The notes beneath the pieces are model-generated. The model was given only the letters and a program-made list of their open reading frames with translations. It was not told the origin of the DNA and made no database searches. A DNA stretch of 64,000 nucleotides from Kaistella antarctica (lineage in GTDB: Bacteria; Bacteroidota; Bacteroidia; Flavobacteriales; Weeksellaceae), in contig NZ_FOIX01000002.1 in assembly GCF_900109615.1 (NCBI RefSeq), forward strand, positions 496,001-560,000, given 5' to 3'. The number at the start of each line of letters is the position of its first letter. Within the stretch, counting starts at the first letter, position 1. The translations under genes and the position numbers were made by a program. Below, one piece after another: positions 16,229 through 25,987 of the stretch.

Positions 16229-16302
16229 AGACGAGTTGATTTAATGTGGTCCAAAGTGACTTAAAATAATAAAAAACCGTCTGAGCAAAGACGGTTTTTT
16301 TT
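16220..16302 (+). promoter_or_regulatory. Histidine attenuator (three-way alternative pairing)
   Basis: Segment 1 CTCATCT (16220-16226) can pair with segment 2 AGACGAG (16229-16235) with one mismatch. Segment 2, extended as AGACGAGTT, can instead pair with segment 3 AACCGTCT (16275-16282) with one bulge, an antiterminator. Segment 3 CCGTCT pairs with segment 4 AGACGG (16289-16294), flanked by A6 and T8, to make the intrinsic terminator 16271-16302. A ribosome stalled on the His codons would cover segment 1, free segment 2, favour 2:3 and let transcription enter hisG. The pairing was worked out by eye; folding energies were not computed. Confidence 0.8.
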
Positions 16303-16349
16303 GTATTCAAAATAAAAGCATTTGTTCAGACCCAATCTCAAAACTGAAC

Positions 16350-17207
16350 ATGAATAAATTAAAAATTGCAATACAAAAAAGCGGACGTTTAAGTGAAAAG
16401 TCCCTCGAACTTTTAAAAGAATGTGGAATTAAAATTCCTGATTTTAAAAGCAAACTCAAAAATTCAGCTACCAATTTCCCTTTGGAAATTCTCTTTCTTC
16501 GAGATGATGATATTCCAAAATATGTAGAACAAGGCATTGTCGATATTGGAATTATTGGCGAAAACGAAGTGTTGGAACAAGGTAAAAATGTGGACTTAGT
16601 AAGAAAGTTAGGTTTTGCAAATTGTCGCCTTTCGTTAGCAATCCCAAAAGAGGTAGAATATACAGATCTGAGTTTTTTCGATCAGAAAAAAATTGCGACT
16701 TCCTATCCTTCAATTGTTAAAAATTACTTTGAAAAAAACAATATCAAGGCTGAAATCGTAGAGATTTCTGGAAGTGTGGAAATTGCACCAAGTATTGGTT
16801 TAGCAGATACCATCGCCGATTTAGTCAGTTCTGGAAGTACCCTTTTACACAATGGTTTGAAAGAAGTGGAGCAGGTTTTGAAAAGTGAAGCCGTTTTAAT
16901 TTCCAGCAAAAATCTTCCTGATGACATTTCAATCATTCTTGAATCCTTTCTTTTCCGAATTCAAGCCGTTATTAATTCCCGTGAGAACAAATACATTTTG
17001 TTGAACGCTCCGAACGATTCCATCGAAAAAATAATTGAAATTTTACCAGGCATGAAATCGCCCACCGTTTTACCTTTAGCAAAAACTGGCTGGAGTAGTA
17101 TTCACTCTGTTGTTCGGGAGAATGAATTCTGGAAAATTATTGATGAGTTGAAAAAGTACGGAGCAGAAGGAATACTCGTGATCCCAATTGAAAAAATGGT
17201 AATGTAA
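16350..17207 (+). CDS. hisG: ATP phosphoribosyltransferase (long form)
   Basis: HisG makes phosphoribosyl-ATP from ATP and PRPP, the first step of histidine synthesis, and is normally feedback inhibited by histidine. The 285-residue protein is the long form: two periplasmic-binding-like halves (KLKIAIQKSGRLSEKSLELL at the start, YVEQGIVDIGIIGENEVLE) with the PRPP loop in ADTIADLVSSGSTL near residues 152-165, and a C-terminal ACT-like regulatory domain (about residues 215-285). No hisZ is needed. It follows the attenuator by 48 bases. Confidence 0.96.
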   Translation: MNKLKIAIQKSGRLSEKSLELLKECGIKIPDFKSKLKNSATNFPLEILFLRDDDIPKYVEQGIVDIGIIGENEVLEQGKNVDLVRKLGFANCRLSLAIPKEVEYTDLSFFDQKKIATSYPSIVKNYFEKNNIKAEIVEISGSVEIAPSIGLADTIADLVSSGSTLLHNGLKEVEQVLKSEAVLISSKNLPDDISIILESFLFRIQAVINSRENKYILLNAPNDSIEKIIEILPGMKSPTVLPLAKTGWSSIHSVVRENEFWKIIDELKKYGAEGILVIPIEKMVM

Positions 17208-18508
17208 TGATAATGAATAATATATCTAAATATCCAGTACGAGATTCGTGGGAAATTTTGTTAGAAAGACCAACGCTTGAGAAAAAGAACTTAAGAAATA
17301 CTGTTCAGAAAATATTTTTGAAAGTTAGAAATGAAGGTGATTCTGCTTTAAAGGAATTTTCAACCAAGTTTGATCATGTTACAATTGAAAACTTCTTAGT
17401 TTCTGCAGAAGAAATAGAATTGGCAATCACTGAAGTTCCGGCAGAATTGAAAAAGGCAATTAATCAAGCTAAAGAAAACATCTTTAAATTTCACCTTGTT
17501 CAAAAAGCAGAAGCGGAGGAAATTGAAACCACAGCAGGAGTTGTTTGCTGGCGAGAATCCAGAGCGATTGAAAAAGTGGGTTTATACATTCCAGGCGGAA
17601 CAGCACCACTTTTCTCAACGGTTTTAATGTTGGCTGTTCCCGCTCAAATTGCAGACTGTAAAGAATTGATTCTTTGTTCACCGCCACAAAAAGATGGCTC
17701 CATTAATCCTGCGATATTATACACCGCGAAATTATGTGGAATTACAAAAATTTTCAAAGTAGGCGGAGCTCAAGCAATTGCTGCTTTAACTTTCGGCACA
17801 GAAAGTATTTTGAAAGTTGATAAAATTTTCGGACCTGGAAATCAATATGTCACCCAAGCGAAACAGTTGGCGATGGAATATAATGTCGCCATTGATTTAC
17901 CGGCGGGACCGAGCGAAGTTTTAGTGATTGCTGATGAAACGGCTATTCCAGAATTTTGTGCCGCAGATTTGCTTTCCCAAGCGGAACATGGAATCGACTC
18001 ACAAGTGATTTTTATTTCTACAGATGAAGAAGTGTTTAATGAAACTTTAAAAGAAATTGAACAGCAATTAGCTGAACTTCCAAGAAATGAAATTGCAAAG
18101 TCAGCTTTAGAAAATAGCCGTTTTATATTATTGAAATCAATTGATGAAGCGCTTGAAATGAGTAATTTTTACGCACCAGAACATTTAATTTTATCCGTGG
18201 AAAACCCGAGAAATTATATTTCTAAAACCACCAATGCTGGTTCTATTTTCCTCGGAAATTACACGCCAGAGTCTGCGGGAGATTATGCAAGTGGAACAAA
18301 TCACACTCTGCCAACCAACGGTTTTGCTAAGAATTATAGTGGCGTTTCGCTCGACAGTTTTGTGAAGAAAATTACCATTCAGGAAATTTCAAAAACGGGA
18401 CTGAAGAATATTGGAAAAACAATCGAAATTATGGCAGCTGCCGAAGGTTTGGATGCTCACAAAAATGCAGTTTCACTTCGCTTAAAATCATTACAAAATG
18501 GAATTTAA
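17207..18508 (+). CDS. hisD: Histidinol dehydrogenase
   Basis: HisD catalyses the last two oxidations, L-histidinol to histidine, with NAD and zinc. The 433-residue protein has the signature VDKIFGPGNQYVTQAKQLA near residues 205-225, DLPAGPSEVLVIADE, the catalytic region SQAEHGIDSQVI with its Gln and His, and YAPEHLIL. Its start overlaps the last base of the hisG stop, implying translational coupling; an in-frame ATG two codons later is equally possible. Confidence 0.96.
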   Translation: MIMNNISKYPVRDSWEILLERPTLEKKNLRNTVQKIFLKVRNEGDSALKEFSTKFDHVTIENFLVSAEEIELAITEVPAELKKAINQAKENIFKFHLVQKAEAEEIETTAGVVCWRESRAIEKVGLYIPGGTAPLFSTVLMLAVPAQIADCKELILCSPPQKDGSINPAILYTAKLCGITKIFKVGGAQAIAALTFGTESILKVDKIFGPGNQYVTQAKQLAMEYNVAIDLPAGPSEVLVIADETAIPEFCAADLLSQAEHGIDSQVIFISTDEEVFNETLKEIEQQLAELPRNEIAKSALENSRFILLKSIDEALEMSNFYAPEHLILSVENPRNYISKTTNAGSIFLGNYTPESAGDYASGTNHTLPTNGFAKNYSGVSLDSFVKKITIQEISKTGLKNIGKTIEIMAAAEGLDAHKNAVSLRLKSLQNGI

Positions 18509-19523
18509 TTTAAATACAATGATTCGACCGCATTTAGCTGGAGTGAAATCGTACCAAACTTTGCGTGACTTTTTCTTAAATCAAAAGGTCGTCTTCTTGG
18601 ATGCGAATGAAAATCCGTTCGGGGATTTTAATCGCTATCCAGATGGTGATCCGATTCAATTAAAAAAGAAACTAGCTGAAATTAATCTAGCAAAGACGGA
18701 GAATTTATTCTTAGGAAATGGAAGCGATGAACTGATTGATTTAACTATGCGTATTTTTTGTGAACCAGCGAAGGATTCGATTATGATTATGAATCCAAGT
18801 TTTGTAATGTACGAGATTTATGCAAAGATGAATAATCTTCAAGTTGAAAAATTACAACTGAATTCAGATTTTGAATTAGAAAAGGGTAAATTTTTAGATA
18901 CAATTTCGAAAAGCCAAGCTAAAGTTTTATTTCTGTGTACACCAAATAATCCAACCGGCAATTCGATTGACGATCTAGAATTTTACATTCAAAATTTTAA
19001 TGGAATAGTAGTCGTTGATGAAGCGTATATTGAGTTTTCTCCAGAAGATTCTGCGGTCAAATTATTAAATAAATATCCAAACTTAATTGTACTAAAGACT
19101 TTATCAAAGGCTTTTGGAATGGCAGGTTTACGAATTGGAGTTGGTTTTGCCTCACCTGAAATTGCGAATTTGTTCATCCAACTTAAACCTCCTTACAATA
19201 TTAGTTCAGAAAGTCAAAAATTGGCTTTGGAGCAATTGAATCAAGTGGAAGAAATCCAAAATAACATCGGTTTCATTCTGGAAGAAAAGAAAAAATTGAA
19301 AAAAGGTTTAGATCAAATTAATGGGGTCGTAAAAATATATCCTTCCGATGCGAATTTTTTCCTGATTGAATTTAAAGATGCACAACTGATCTATCAGAAA
19401 TTATTAGACAAAAATATTTTGACAAGTTTGAGGCATCCAAGTTTAAAAAACTGCCTTCGAATAAGTGTCGGAACTGCTCAAGAAAATTCAGAACTATTAA
19501 AAGTATTATCAGAAATAAACTAA
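18498..19523 (+). CDS. hisC: Histidinol-phosphate aminotransferase
   Basis: HisC is a PLP-dependent fold type I transaminase that converts imidazole acetol phosphate to histidinol phosphate with glutamate. The 341-residue protein has [17 protein letters not shown] near the start, [10 protein letters not shown], the VVDEAYIEF block holding the PLP-contacting Asp and Tyr, the Schiff-base Lys in [16 protein letters not shown], and the C-terminal Arg in KNCLRISVG. It overlaps the end of hisD by 11 bases, and the reading fits an ATG at that point. Confidence 0.95.
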   Translation: MEFNLNTMIRPHLAGVKSYQTLRDFFLNQKVVFLDANENPFGDFNRYPDGDPIQLKKKLAEINLAKTENLFLGNGSDELIDLTMRIFCEPAKDSIMIMNPSFVMYEIYAKMNNLQVEKLQLNSDFELEKGKFLDTISKSQAKVLFLCTPNNPTGNSIDDLEFYIQNFNGIVVVDEAYIEFSPEDSAVKLLNKYPNLIVLKTLSKAFGMAGLRIGVGFASPEIANLFIQLKPPYNISSESQKLALEQLNQVEEIQNNIGFILEEKKKLKKGLDQINGVVKIYPSDANFFLIEFKDAQLIYQKLLDKNILTSLRHPSLKNCLRISVGTAQENSELLKVLSEIN

Positions 19524-19525
19524 TC

Positions 19526-20620
19526 ATGAAAAAAGTATTATTCATTGACCGCGACGGAACAATAATTATTGAACCGCCGACAGATTTACAGGTAGATTCT
19601 TTAGAAAAATTAGAATTTTATCTAAAAGTGATTCAGAATTTAGCTAAGATTGTCAAGGAACTTGATTACGAATTAGTAATGGTGACGAATCAAGACGGTT
19701 TGGGAACAGATTCTTTTCCGGAAGAAGATTTCAGAATTCCACAGGAAAAAATGCTGAAAACATTAGCCAATGAAAATATTGTTTTCTCAGATATTTTAGT
19801 TGATAATAGTTTTGAATCTGAAAATTCGCACAATAGAAAACCACGAACCGGATTGCTTCAAAAATATATTTATGGAAATTACGATTTGAAAAACTCCTTT
19901 GTTATCGGTGATCGAAAAACAGATGTTGAGTTGGCAAAAAATTTAGGAACACAATCAATTTTTATTGCAGATCAACAATTTGATGAAGCCACTTTAACGA
20001 CAAACAATTGGGACGAGATCTATCAATATCTAAAGCAAATTCCACGTAAAACGAAAGTCAACCGAAAAACAAAAGAAACGGAAATTACCGTTGAACTAAA
20101 TCTGGACGGAAGTGGAAAATCGAATATCAATACAGGTTTGGCGTTCTTTGATCACATGCTGGAACAAATCTCAAAACATGGCAATTTTGATTTAGAAGTT
20201 TTGGTAAATGGTGATCTTCAGGTTGATGAACACCACACGATTGAAGATACGGCTTTGGTTTTGGGAACCTGTTTTGAACAAGCTTTAGGTTCAAAGAAAG
20301 GAATTGAACGGTATGCTTTTGCTTTGCCGATGGACGATTGTTTAGCGCAAGTCGCTCTGGATTTTGGTGGACGGAACTGGTTGGTTTGGAAAGTCGATTT
20401 TAAAAGAGAAAAAATTGGTGATGTTCCGACAGAATTATTTTATCACTTCTTTAAATCATTCACTGATACTGGGAAATGTAATTTAAATATTCAATGTGAA
20501 GGTGAAAATGAGCACCACAAAGTTGAATCAATCTTTAAAGCATTTGCTAAAGTTTTACGGGATGCAGTGAGGCGAGATGACAATAATTTTTCCATCCCAA
20601 GTACCAAAGGAATATTATGA
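19526..20620 (+). CDS. hisB: Bifunctional histidinol-phosphatase / imidazoleglycerol-phosphate dehydratase
   Basis: This is a two-domain fusion. Residues 1-165 form a HAD phosphatase with the nucleophile motif [17 protein letters not shown] and [14 protein letters not shown]. Residues 174-364 form the dehydratase with the manganese-binding repeats [25 protein letters not shown] and a second HH cluster, [15 protein letters not shown]. It catalyses steps 7 and 9 of the pathway. The order of domains matches the enteric and Bacteroidota fusion. The gene starts two bases after hisC and overlaps hisH by four bases. Confidence 0.96.
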   Translation: MKKVLFIDRDGTIIIEPPTDLQVDSLEKLEFYLKVIQNLAKIVKELDYELVMVTNQDGLGTDSFPEEDFRIPQEKMLKTLANENIVFSDILVDNSFESENSHNRKPRTGLLQKYIYGNYDLKNSFVIGDRKTDVELAKNLGTQSIFIADQQFDEATLTTNNWDEIYQYLKQIPRKTKVNRKTKETEITVELNLDGSGKSNINTGLAFFDHMLEQISKHGNFDLEVLVNGDLQVDEHHTIEDTALVLGTCFEQALGSKKGIERYAFALPMDDCLAQVALDFGGRNWLVWKVDFKREKIGDVPTELFYHFFKSFTDTGKCNLNIQCEGENEHHKVESIFKAFAKVLRDAVRRDDNNFSIPSTKGIL

Positions 20621-21198
20621 TAGCGATAATTGATTATGTAGCTGGCAATGTAAAATCCGTTGAAAATGCTGTGAGAAAGTTAGGTTATGAAATCTTAATA
20701 ACTTCAAATCCTAAAGAAATTAAAAATGCTGAAAAAGTTATTTTCCCCGGAGTTGGTGAAGCGTCAACAGCGATGAATTATTTGAAATCTTTAAAATTGG
20801 AAGAATTAATTCCAACTTTGAAACAACCTTTTTTAGGAATTTGTTTAGGACAGCAATTATTATGTGACTTCTCAGAAGAAGGAAATACAAAATGTCTCGG
20901 GATTTTCGATCTAAAAGTAAAACAATTTCCCGCCACAGATATTGTTCCGCACATGGGTTGGAATAATTTGCAGAAAATGAAAAGTCCACTTTTTAATGGA
21001 ATTTCAGATGATGATAATTTCTATTTTGTCCATAGTTATTATTGTGAAATTGGCGAAAACACGACTTCTGAATGTGATTATATTTTACCTTTCTCTGCAA
21101 CATTGCAAAAAGATAACTTTTACGGAACTCAATTTCACACAGAAAAATCTGGCGACGTTGGCTCAAAAATTCTAGAAAACTTTTTAAAATTAAAATAA
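20617..21198 (+). CDS. hisH: Imidazole glycerol phosphate synthase, glutaminase subunit
   Basis: HisH hydrolyses glutamine and passes ammonia to HisF. The 193-residue class I glutamine amidotransferase has the nucleophilic Cys in [12 protein letters not shown] near residue 77 and the His-x-Glu of the triad in [10 protein letters not shown] near residue 180. Start and hisB stop overlap as ATGA. After this gene the operon has a 153-bp gap that holds a palindromic element before hisA. Confidence 0.95.
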   Translation: MIAIIDYVAGNVKSVENAVRKLGYEILITSNPKEIKNAEKVIFPGVGEASTAMNYLKSLKLEELIPTLKQPFLGICLGQQLLCDFSEEGNTKCLGIFDLKVKQFPATDIVPHMGWNNLQKMKSPLFNGISDDDNFYFVHSYYCEIGENTTSECDYILPFSATLQKDNFYGTQFHTEKSGDVGSKILENFLKLK

Positions 21199-21351
21199 TT
21201 TAACCACAAAAGTCACAAAAGTAGAGGTGAAATTTTATCTCTTTAAAGTTTGCAAAAGGTATGACTATAACAATTACACTTATATGAACTTTTGAGTTCT
21301 TTAAGAATTAAAAAACCTTTGTGCCTTTTGTGGTTTAAAAAATAATATAAA
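21199..21351 (+). repeat. Palindromic intergenic element inside the his operon (family B)
   Basis: The gap starts with TTTAACCACAAAAGTCACAAAAG and ends with CCTTTGTGCCTTTTGTGGTTT, an imperfect inverted repeat with arms of about 21 bp around a 110-bp A/T-rich loop. Each arm is itself a doubled unit (CACAAAAG twice). Related doubled units (CTTTTGTGG, TTTGCGTCTTTGCG) occur in the gaps at 23.4-23.6 and 48.0 kb. As it sits within an operon, the RNA could form a long stem that changes the hisH to hisA expression ratio. No promoter for hisA was recognised. Confidence 0.6.
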
Positions 21352-22065
21352 ATGAAAATATTTCCAGCCATCGATATTATCGACGGGAAATGTGTTCGCC
21401 TTTCTAAAGGAGATTACGATACGAAAATAATATATCACGAAAATCCTTTGGACATTGCGAAAGAGTATGAAGCGAATGGAATTCAATATCTGCACTTGGT
21501 CGATTTAGACGGCGCGAAAGCGAAAACCATTAAAAATTTAAAAACCTTAGAAATTCTAGCTTCTCAAACCAATTTAATTATCGATTTTGGTGGTGGAATC
21601 AAAACACGAGAAAGTTTAGAAAGTGCTTTCAACGCCGGAGCAAGTCAAGTGACCATTGGAAGTATAGCTGTCGAAAATCCAGAAATGTGTACAGAGTGGA
21701 TCAAAGAATTTGGTGCAGAAAGATTAATTTTAGGCGCGGATTGTTTAGACCGAAAAGTAAAAACTTCAGGTTGGTTAGAAAATTCAAATTTGGACGTAAT
21801 TGGCTTTATTCAATCGTATCAAAAGAAGGGAATAAAAGACGTGATTTGCACCGATATTTCAAAAGACGGAATGTTGGCTGGACCTTCATTCGAACTATAC
21901 CAAGAGATTTTAGATCAAAGCCAAGTTTCCTTAATCTCAAGTGGCGGAATTTCTTCGATGAAAGATCTGGAGGATTTAAAAGATCTCGGTTGTTCCGGCG
22001 CGATTATCGGAAAAGCTTTGTACGAAGGCAAAATTACTTTGAAAGAACTTCAAAAACTTTTATAA
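21352..22065 (+). CDS. hisA: ProFAR isomerase
   Basis: HisA isomerises the aminoaldose ProFAR to the aminoketose PRFAR on a TIM barrel. The 237-residue protein shows the two-fold symmetry of the family: [17 protein letters not shown] with catalytic Asp 8 in the first half and [13 protein letters not shown] with the second Asp in the other half, plus phosphate loops FGGGIKT and SSGGISS. One base separates it from hisF. Confidence 0.95.
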   Translation: MKIFPAIDIIDGKCVRLSKGDYDTKIIYHENPLDIAKEYEANGIQYLHLVDLDGAKAKTIKNLKTLEILASQTNLIIDFGGGIKTRESLESAFNAGASQVTIGSIAVENPEMCTEWIKEFGAERLILGADCLDRKVKTSGWLENSNLDVIGFIQSYQKKGIKDVICTDISKDGMLAGPSFELYQEILDQSQVSLISSGGISSMKDLEDLKDLGCSGAIIGKALYEGKITLKELQKLL

Positions 22066-22066
22066 A

Positions 22067-22819
22067 ATGTTAAAAAAAAGAATCATTCCGTGTTTGGATA
22101 TCAAAGATGGAAAAACGGTAAAAGGAATTCAATTTGAAGATTTAAGAATTGCGGGAGATCCAGTGGAACTTGCCAAAAAATATGTGAAAGATGGCGCCGA
22201 TGAACTGGTTTTCCTGGACATTACGGCAACTTTAGAAGGACGAAAAACTTTAATAGAATTGGTAGAAAAACTCAGTTTAGAAATCAATATTCCTTTTACC
22301 ATCGGCGGCGGAATTTCCTCCGTTCAAGATGTTGAAGCGCTGTTAAAAGCCGGAGCCGATAAAGTTTCCATCAATTCTGCCGCAGTGAGAAGACCAGAAT
22401 TGGTTAGGGAAATTGCCCAACAATTCGGCAATCAATGTGTCGTTGTTGCGATTGATACCAAAAACATTGACGGTGAAGATTACGTTTTTATCAATGGTGG
22501 AAAAATTCAAACAGAATTGAAAACAATCGATTGGGTAAAAACCGTCGCAGATCTAGGAGCCGGAGAAATCTTGCTGACATCCATGGATTTTGACGGAACG
22601 AAAAACGGATTTGATATCAGAATGCTTCAGAATATTTCAAAAGTTTGTCAACTCCCGATCATTGCTTCAGGTGGCGCTGGAAAGATGGGAGATTTTACCG
22701 AAGTCTTTACCAGAACAAATGTTACCGGAGCTTTAGCGGCGAGTATTTTTCACTTTAATGAAATTAAAATATCAGACTTAAAAGAAAATTTAAAACAAAA
22801 CAAAATATCCATACGATGA
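22067..22819 (+). CDS. hisF: Imidazole glycerol phosphate synthase, cyclase subunit
   Basis: HisF is the cyclase of the HisH-HisF complex; it uses ammonia to form imidazole glycerol phosphate and AICAR. The 250-residue TIM barrel has [15 protein letters not shown] with catalytic Asp 11, [20 protein letters not shown] with the second Asp, and [12 protein letters not shown]. It resembles hisA, as expected for these ancient paralogs, and overlaps hisIE by four bases. Confidence 0.96.
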   Translation: MLKKRIIPCLDIKDGKTVKGIQFEDLRIAGDPVELAKKYVKDGADELVFLDITATLEGRKTLIELVEKLSLEINIPFTIGGGISSVQDVEALLKAGADKVSINSAAVRRPELVREIAQQFGNQCVVVAIDTKNIDGEDYVFINGGKIQTELKTIDWVKTVADLGAGEILLTSMDFDGTKNGFDIRMLQNISKVCQLPIIASGGAGKMGDFTEVFTRTNVTGALAASIFHFNEIKISDLKENLKQNKISIR

Positions 22820-23406
22820 ATTTAGATTTTGAAAAAGGAAATGGTTTAGTTCCTGTTATTATTCAGGATGATCGAACACAGCAGGTTTTAATGTTGGGTT
22901 ACATGAACGAAGAAGCCTTAGAATTAACTCAAAAAGATGGACGCGTTCATTTCTTCAGCCGTACCAAAAATATAATTTGGCTCAAAGGCGAAACCTCCGA
23001 AAATTACCTTTATGTAAAAAGCATCAAACATGATTGCGATTCAGATGCTTTATTGATTCAGGCAAAACCAGCTGGGAATGTTTGTCATACCGGAACGTTC
23101 AGTTGTTTCGAAGAGAAAAATTCGAAAGGTTTTATATATGAATTAGAAGAAACAATTTCAGAACGAATTGATCAAAAAGTTGAAAAATCTTATACGTACG
23201 ATTTATATCAAAGAGGCATCAATAAAATGGCTCAGAAAGTAGGAGAGGAAGCCGTAGAATTGGTCATCGAAGCGAAAGATGACAATGGCAATTTGTTTAA
23301 AGATGAAGCCGCAGATTTACTCTATCACTTCTTGATCTTATTAAAAGCGAAATCATTTTCATTGATGGACATCGAGGAAGTATTGATGGAAAGAAATCGG
23401 AAATAA
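22816..23406 (+). CDS. hisI: Bifunctional phosphoribosyl-AMP cyclohydrolase / phosphoribosyl-ATP pyrophosphatase
   Basis: This fusion (HisIE) does steps 2 and 3. Residues 1-105 are the cyclohydrolase, with [10 protein letters not shown], the metal-binding HDCDSDALL and [12 protein letters not shown]; residues 110-196 are the helical MazG-like pyrophosphatase with [14 protein letters not shown] and [14 protein letters not shown]. It is the last his gene. No clear terminator follows; the gap up to 23650 carries a palindromic element. Confidence 0.95.
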   Translation: MNLDFEKGNGLVPVIIQDDRTQQVLMLGYMNEEALELTQKDGRVHFFSRTKNIIWLKGETSENYLYVKSIKHDCDSDALLIQAKPAGNVCHTGTFSCFEEKNSKGFIYELEETISERIDQKVEKSYTYDLYQRGINKMAQKVGEEAVELVIEAKDDNGNLFKDEAADLLYHFLILLKAKSFSLMDIEEVLMERNRK

Positions 23407-23416
23407 AAATGAAGTT

Positions 23417-23640
23417 TTCTTGAAGCCACGAATGCACGAATAATACTTTCTGTAAATGATTTTCTTTGAAATTGCAATTAGTAAAATTAAGATTTTTTAA
23501 AGATTGAGGATTAATGTTCAATTAAGTTAAAAATATTGATTTTTAAACTTTCTGTTCTCTTAGAATTGTTAAAATCACTTTAATCTCTTGTGACTTTTGT
23601 GGTTTCAAAATTGTCGCGGAAATCATTCGTGAATTCGTGG
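23417..23640 (+). repeat. Palindromic intergenic element after the his operon (family B)
   Basis: The outer arms are GCCACGAATGCACGAAT at the left and ATTCGTGAATTCGTGGC at the right, imperfect inverted repeats each built of a doubled CACGAAT unit. Just inside the right arm lies CTTGTGACTTTTGTGGTTT, which matches the right arm of the element between hisH and hisA. The composite looks like one element nested in or fused to another. The intervening DNA is A/T rich without a gene. Confidence 0.6.
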
Positions 23641-23649
23641 CAGAAAAAA

Positions 23650-24822
23650 TTACTTTTTAATCATCAATTTTCTCGTCACCTTTTGATCCTCAACCATCAT
23701 CGTTCCCAGATAAATACCAGAACTCAGTTTCGAAACATCAATTCGCTTTTCATTCTTCGTCTGGATTAAAGTTCGTCCAGTAAGATCAGTGATTGTAAAA
23801 GTGTAATCTTTCTGGTTCAGATTAATCATCTCAATTTGAATATAATCATTGGCTGGATTCGGATAAATTTTCAAAGATTCCAACATCTCTTCAGGCGGAC
23901 AATCAACAGCTAAAGTCGTAGTTTGAGCCACCGCGAAATGCTGAACTGCACCAAGAGCTGCTTTGCCGACATTGTAAACAAAAACCGGATCCATATTCAT
24001 ATAAGTATCTGCTGCAGTATGTGGTTTTGTACTTTCTCGGAATTCATAAAAACCTGTGATGACTTCACCATTGGACTGGAACGGCATATAATCCGACCCG
24101 TAGGCATAGTAAAGATTCGTTTGCAGTGGCGAATACAAACCAACGCAGTTCATCAGCTCTTGTGTAACAGACGAAGACGCCGCGTTATTGGTCGCTGGAT
24201 TATTATTGGTGTCTCTCTCACAAGTTATCGTGTTATTCACTTGTCCAGCCACGCCGCCAACCTGATCAATATTAAAGACCAGTTTGATATCCATTTTTGG
24301 ACTCGTCGAGTTCACTACCGTGTTGACATAATTCTGACTTCCCAGTAATCCTTGTTCCTCGCCGGTAAAATTGATGAACTTAATAGAATATTCAGTCGGA
24401 ATATCTTTCAGAATTCTAGCCATTTCCAGAATCACAGAAACACCACTGCCATTGTCATTAACACCCGGACCAGCAATTGTATCATAATGTCCACAAATAA
24501 TAATAAAGGTGTTCGGATAAGTGGTGCCGGTCTTGGTAACGATTATATTCTTGGTTTGATTACCTCCGTACGAAAAAGCGTTTTCGCTAATATCCAGATC
24601 ACCATATCCAAGATAAAGGTATTTACTTTTCAACCAACTGAAAGCATTATTATTACTGACCGTTCCGGTCTTTTTCACACCTAATGTTGCAAATTCCGTC
24701 AGGTAGCTATTGATGTTGGTCTGACTCATCAGATTCGCTCTGTCCTGATACGCTTGCGTAAAATTTTGACTGAACACAGAAACGGAGAATAGAAGTGCAG
24801 CAAAGAAACCTAGTTTTTTCAT
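23650..24822 (-). CDS. Secreted M28-family metallopeptidase with T9SS sorting domain
   Basis: The 390-residue protein has a signal peptide (MKKLGFFAALLFSVSVFSQ), an M28 aminopeptidase-type catalytic domain and a type A T9SS C-terminal domain (KIYPNPANDYIQIEMIN, DLTGRTLI, LSSGIYLGTM). Zinc ligands and catalytic residues can be followed: ICGHYDTIAGPGVNDNGSG, FINFTGEEQGLLGSQNY, and a later NIDQVGG and PHTAADTYMN. Such enzymes release amino acids or short peptides outside the cell. It converges with the his operon and is followed upstream by the rplT terminator. Confidence 0.92.
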   Translation of the reverse strand: MKKLGFFAALLFSVSVFSQNFTQAYQDRANLMSQTNINSYLTEFATLGVKKTGTVSNNNAFSWLKSKYLYLGYGDLDISENAFSYGGNQTKNIIVTKTGTTYPNTFIIICGHYDTIAGPGVNDNGSGVSVILEMARILKDIPTEYSIKFINFTGEEQGLLGSQNYVNTVVNSTSPKMDIKLVFNIDQVGGVAGQVNNTITCERDTNNNPATNNAASSSVTQELMNCVGLYSPLQTNLYYAYGSDYMPFQSNGEVITGFYEFRESTKPHTAADTYMNMDPVFVYNVGKAALGAVQHFAVAQTTTLAVDCPPEEMLESLKIYPNPANDYIQIEMINLNQKDYTFTITDLTGRTLIQTKNEKRIDVSKLSSGIYLGTMMVEDQKVTRKLMIKK

Positions 24823-24845
24823 AGTATTGTAAGTGGAGTAAAAAT

Positions 24846-24879
24846 ACCAAAAAATCTCACACCTAATGGTATGAGATTT
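24846..24879 (-). terminator. Intrinsic terminator of rpmI-rplT
   Basis: AAATCTCA-C-ACC pairs with GGT-A-TGAGATTT (one mismatch) around a TAAT loop. On the minus strand it is followed by six T, 27 bases after the rplT stop codon. Confidence 0.8.
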
Positions 24880-24905
24880 AATATTGATAACAAAAAATGT
24901 TTTAT

Positions 24906-25250
24906 TTATTTTACTTGATCTACGATTGCTTTGAACGCTTCAGGATGATTCATTGCTAAATCAGCTAAAACTTTTCTGTTCAACTCAATGTTGTTCGTTT
25001 TAAGAGCGCCCATAAACTGGGAGTAAGACAATCCGTGTTCTCTTGCACCAGCGTTGATACGCATGATCCAAAGAGCTCTGAAACTTCTTTTCTTTTCTTT
25101 TCTACCGCGGTAAGCATATTGCATTGCTTTTTGTACGGCGTTTTTTGCAACTGTCCAAACGTTCTTTCTTCTACCGAAATAACCTTTGGCCAATTTAATA
25201 ACTTTTTTTCTGCGAGCTCTAGAAGCTACTGCATTTACTGATCTTGGCAT
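24906..25250 (-). CDS. rplT: Ribosomal protein bL20
   Basis: The 114-residue basic protein starts [23 protein letters not shown] and has the long N-terminal helix ([20 protein letters not shown]) and the globular C-terminal half with the conserved [20 protein letters not shown]. bL20 is an early-assembly protein of the 50S subunit. It lies 118 bases after rpmI on the same strand. Confidence 0.97.
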   Translation of the reverse strand: MPRSVNAVASRARRKKVIKLAKGYFGRRKNVWTVAKNAVQKAMQYAYRGRKEKKRSFRALWIMRINAGAREHGLSYSQFMGALKTNNIELNRKVLADLAMNHPEAFKAIVDQVK

Positions 25251-25368
25251 AATTTAAATTTGTTTTTTTGAAAAGGGCGGCAAGTTATTTCATTGCACTT
25301 TTCTGCACCGTTTCAGGGTTAAATTTTCTGAATTTGTTAATTCTTATAAACCGATTGATTTATAAAAA

Positions 25369-25566
25369 CTATTTTAAAGCTAATTGACGTAAAACGCTCT
25401 TTTTGTCCACTTCGGCAACGTAAGAAGTTTGCGTAAGATTTCTCTTTTGCTTCGTTTCTTTTTTCGTTAAGATGTGGCTTTTATAAGCACCTTTTCTTTT
25501 AATCTTTCCGGTTCCGGTAAGCTTAAAACGCTTCTTAGCACCTGATTTAGTTTTTAATTTTGGCAT
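25369..25566 (-). CDS. rpmI: Ribosomal protein bL35
   Basis: The 65-residue, highly basic protein has the family signature [20 protein letters not shown] and a C-terminal half ending in RQLALK. It belongs to the 50S subunit. In most bacteria rpmI follows infC directly; here infC is about 3.5 kb upstream and the pair has its own promoter. Confidence 0.97.
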   Translation of the reverse strand: MPKLKTKSGAKKRFKLTGTGKIKRKGAYKSHILTKKETKQKRNLTQTSYVAEVDKKSVLRQLALK

Positions 25567-25651
25567 TTTTGCTTAATTTATATATTTGTTATCAATATCG
25601 TTTCTCATCATGTGCATCCACTTTACAGTATTGTACACATTTTTCAGACTG

Positions 25652-25659
25652 CAAAAGTA
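25652..25659 (-). promoter_or_regulatory. Bacteroidota -7 box before rpmI (TACTTTTG on minus strand)
   Basis: TACTTTTG on the minus strand fits TAnnTTTG and would give an 80-base leader before rpmI. No well-spaced -33 element was found. The leader has room for bL20 autoregulation but I could not assign a known structure. Confidence 0.45.
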
Positions 25660-25710
25660 CAAAATTTCAGTCAATTATAAAAAGATATTGCAATCTAATA
25701 TTATTAAAGA

Positions 25711-25867
25711 TTTGGGCGTGCCCTTCAGTTATTCATTCCGTCTTGTCTAAAGACCAGACTCCATTCACTCCTTCAGGTCGGGCTATCCACTCATACTCCT
25801 CACGCTAACGCTTTTCCCACCGCTTGTTCCGGGGTAACCGTTTCTATCCCTCACGCAGAAGGGAATG
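25711..25867 (+). repeat. Dispersed intergenic repeat, family A
   Basis: The element starts GATTTGGGCGTGCCCTTC and contains TCGGGCTATCCACTCAT, CTCCTCACGC, CACCGCTTGTTCCGGGGTAA and CCGTTTCTATCCCTCACGC. The last four blocks recur in the same order and orientation at 26854-26937. It fills most of the gap between rpmI and the lipoprotein gene at 25988; no gene is seen in it. Confidence 0.75.
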
Positions 25868-25987
25868 TATTTTAAAAACGCAGTATCAGTCAAGAAAGCA
25901 AAATTTAATTAGACTCAAGCAACCTATTGAGCAAATTTAGGAATGATTTATATTTGATTGTTTTCCGAAATGAAATAACTTTATCCT

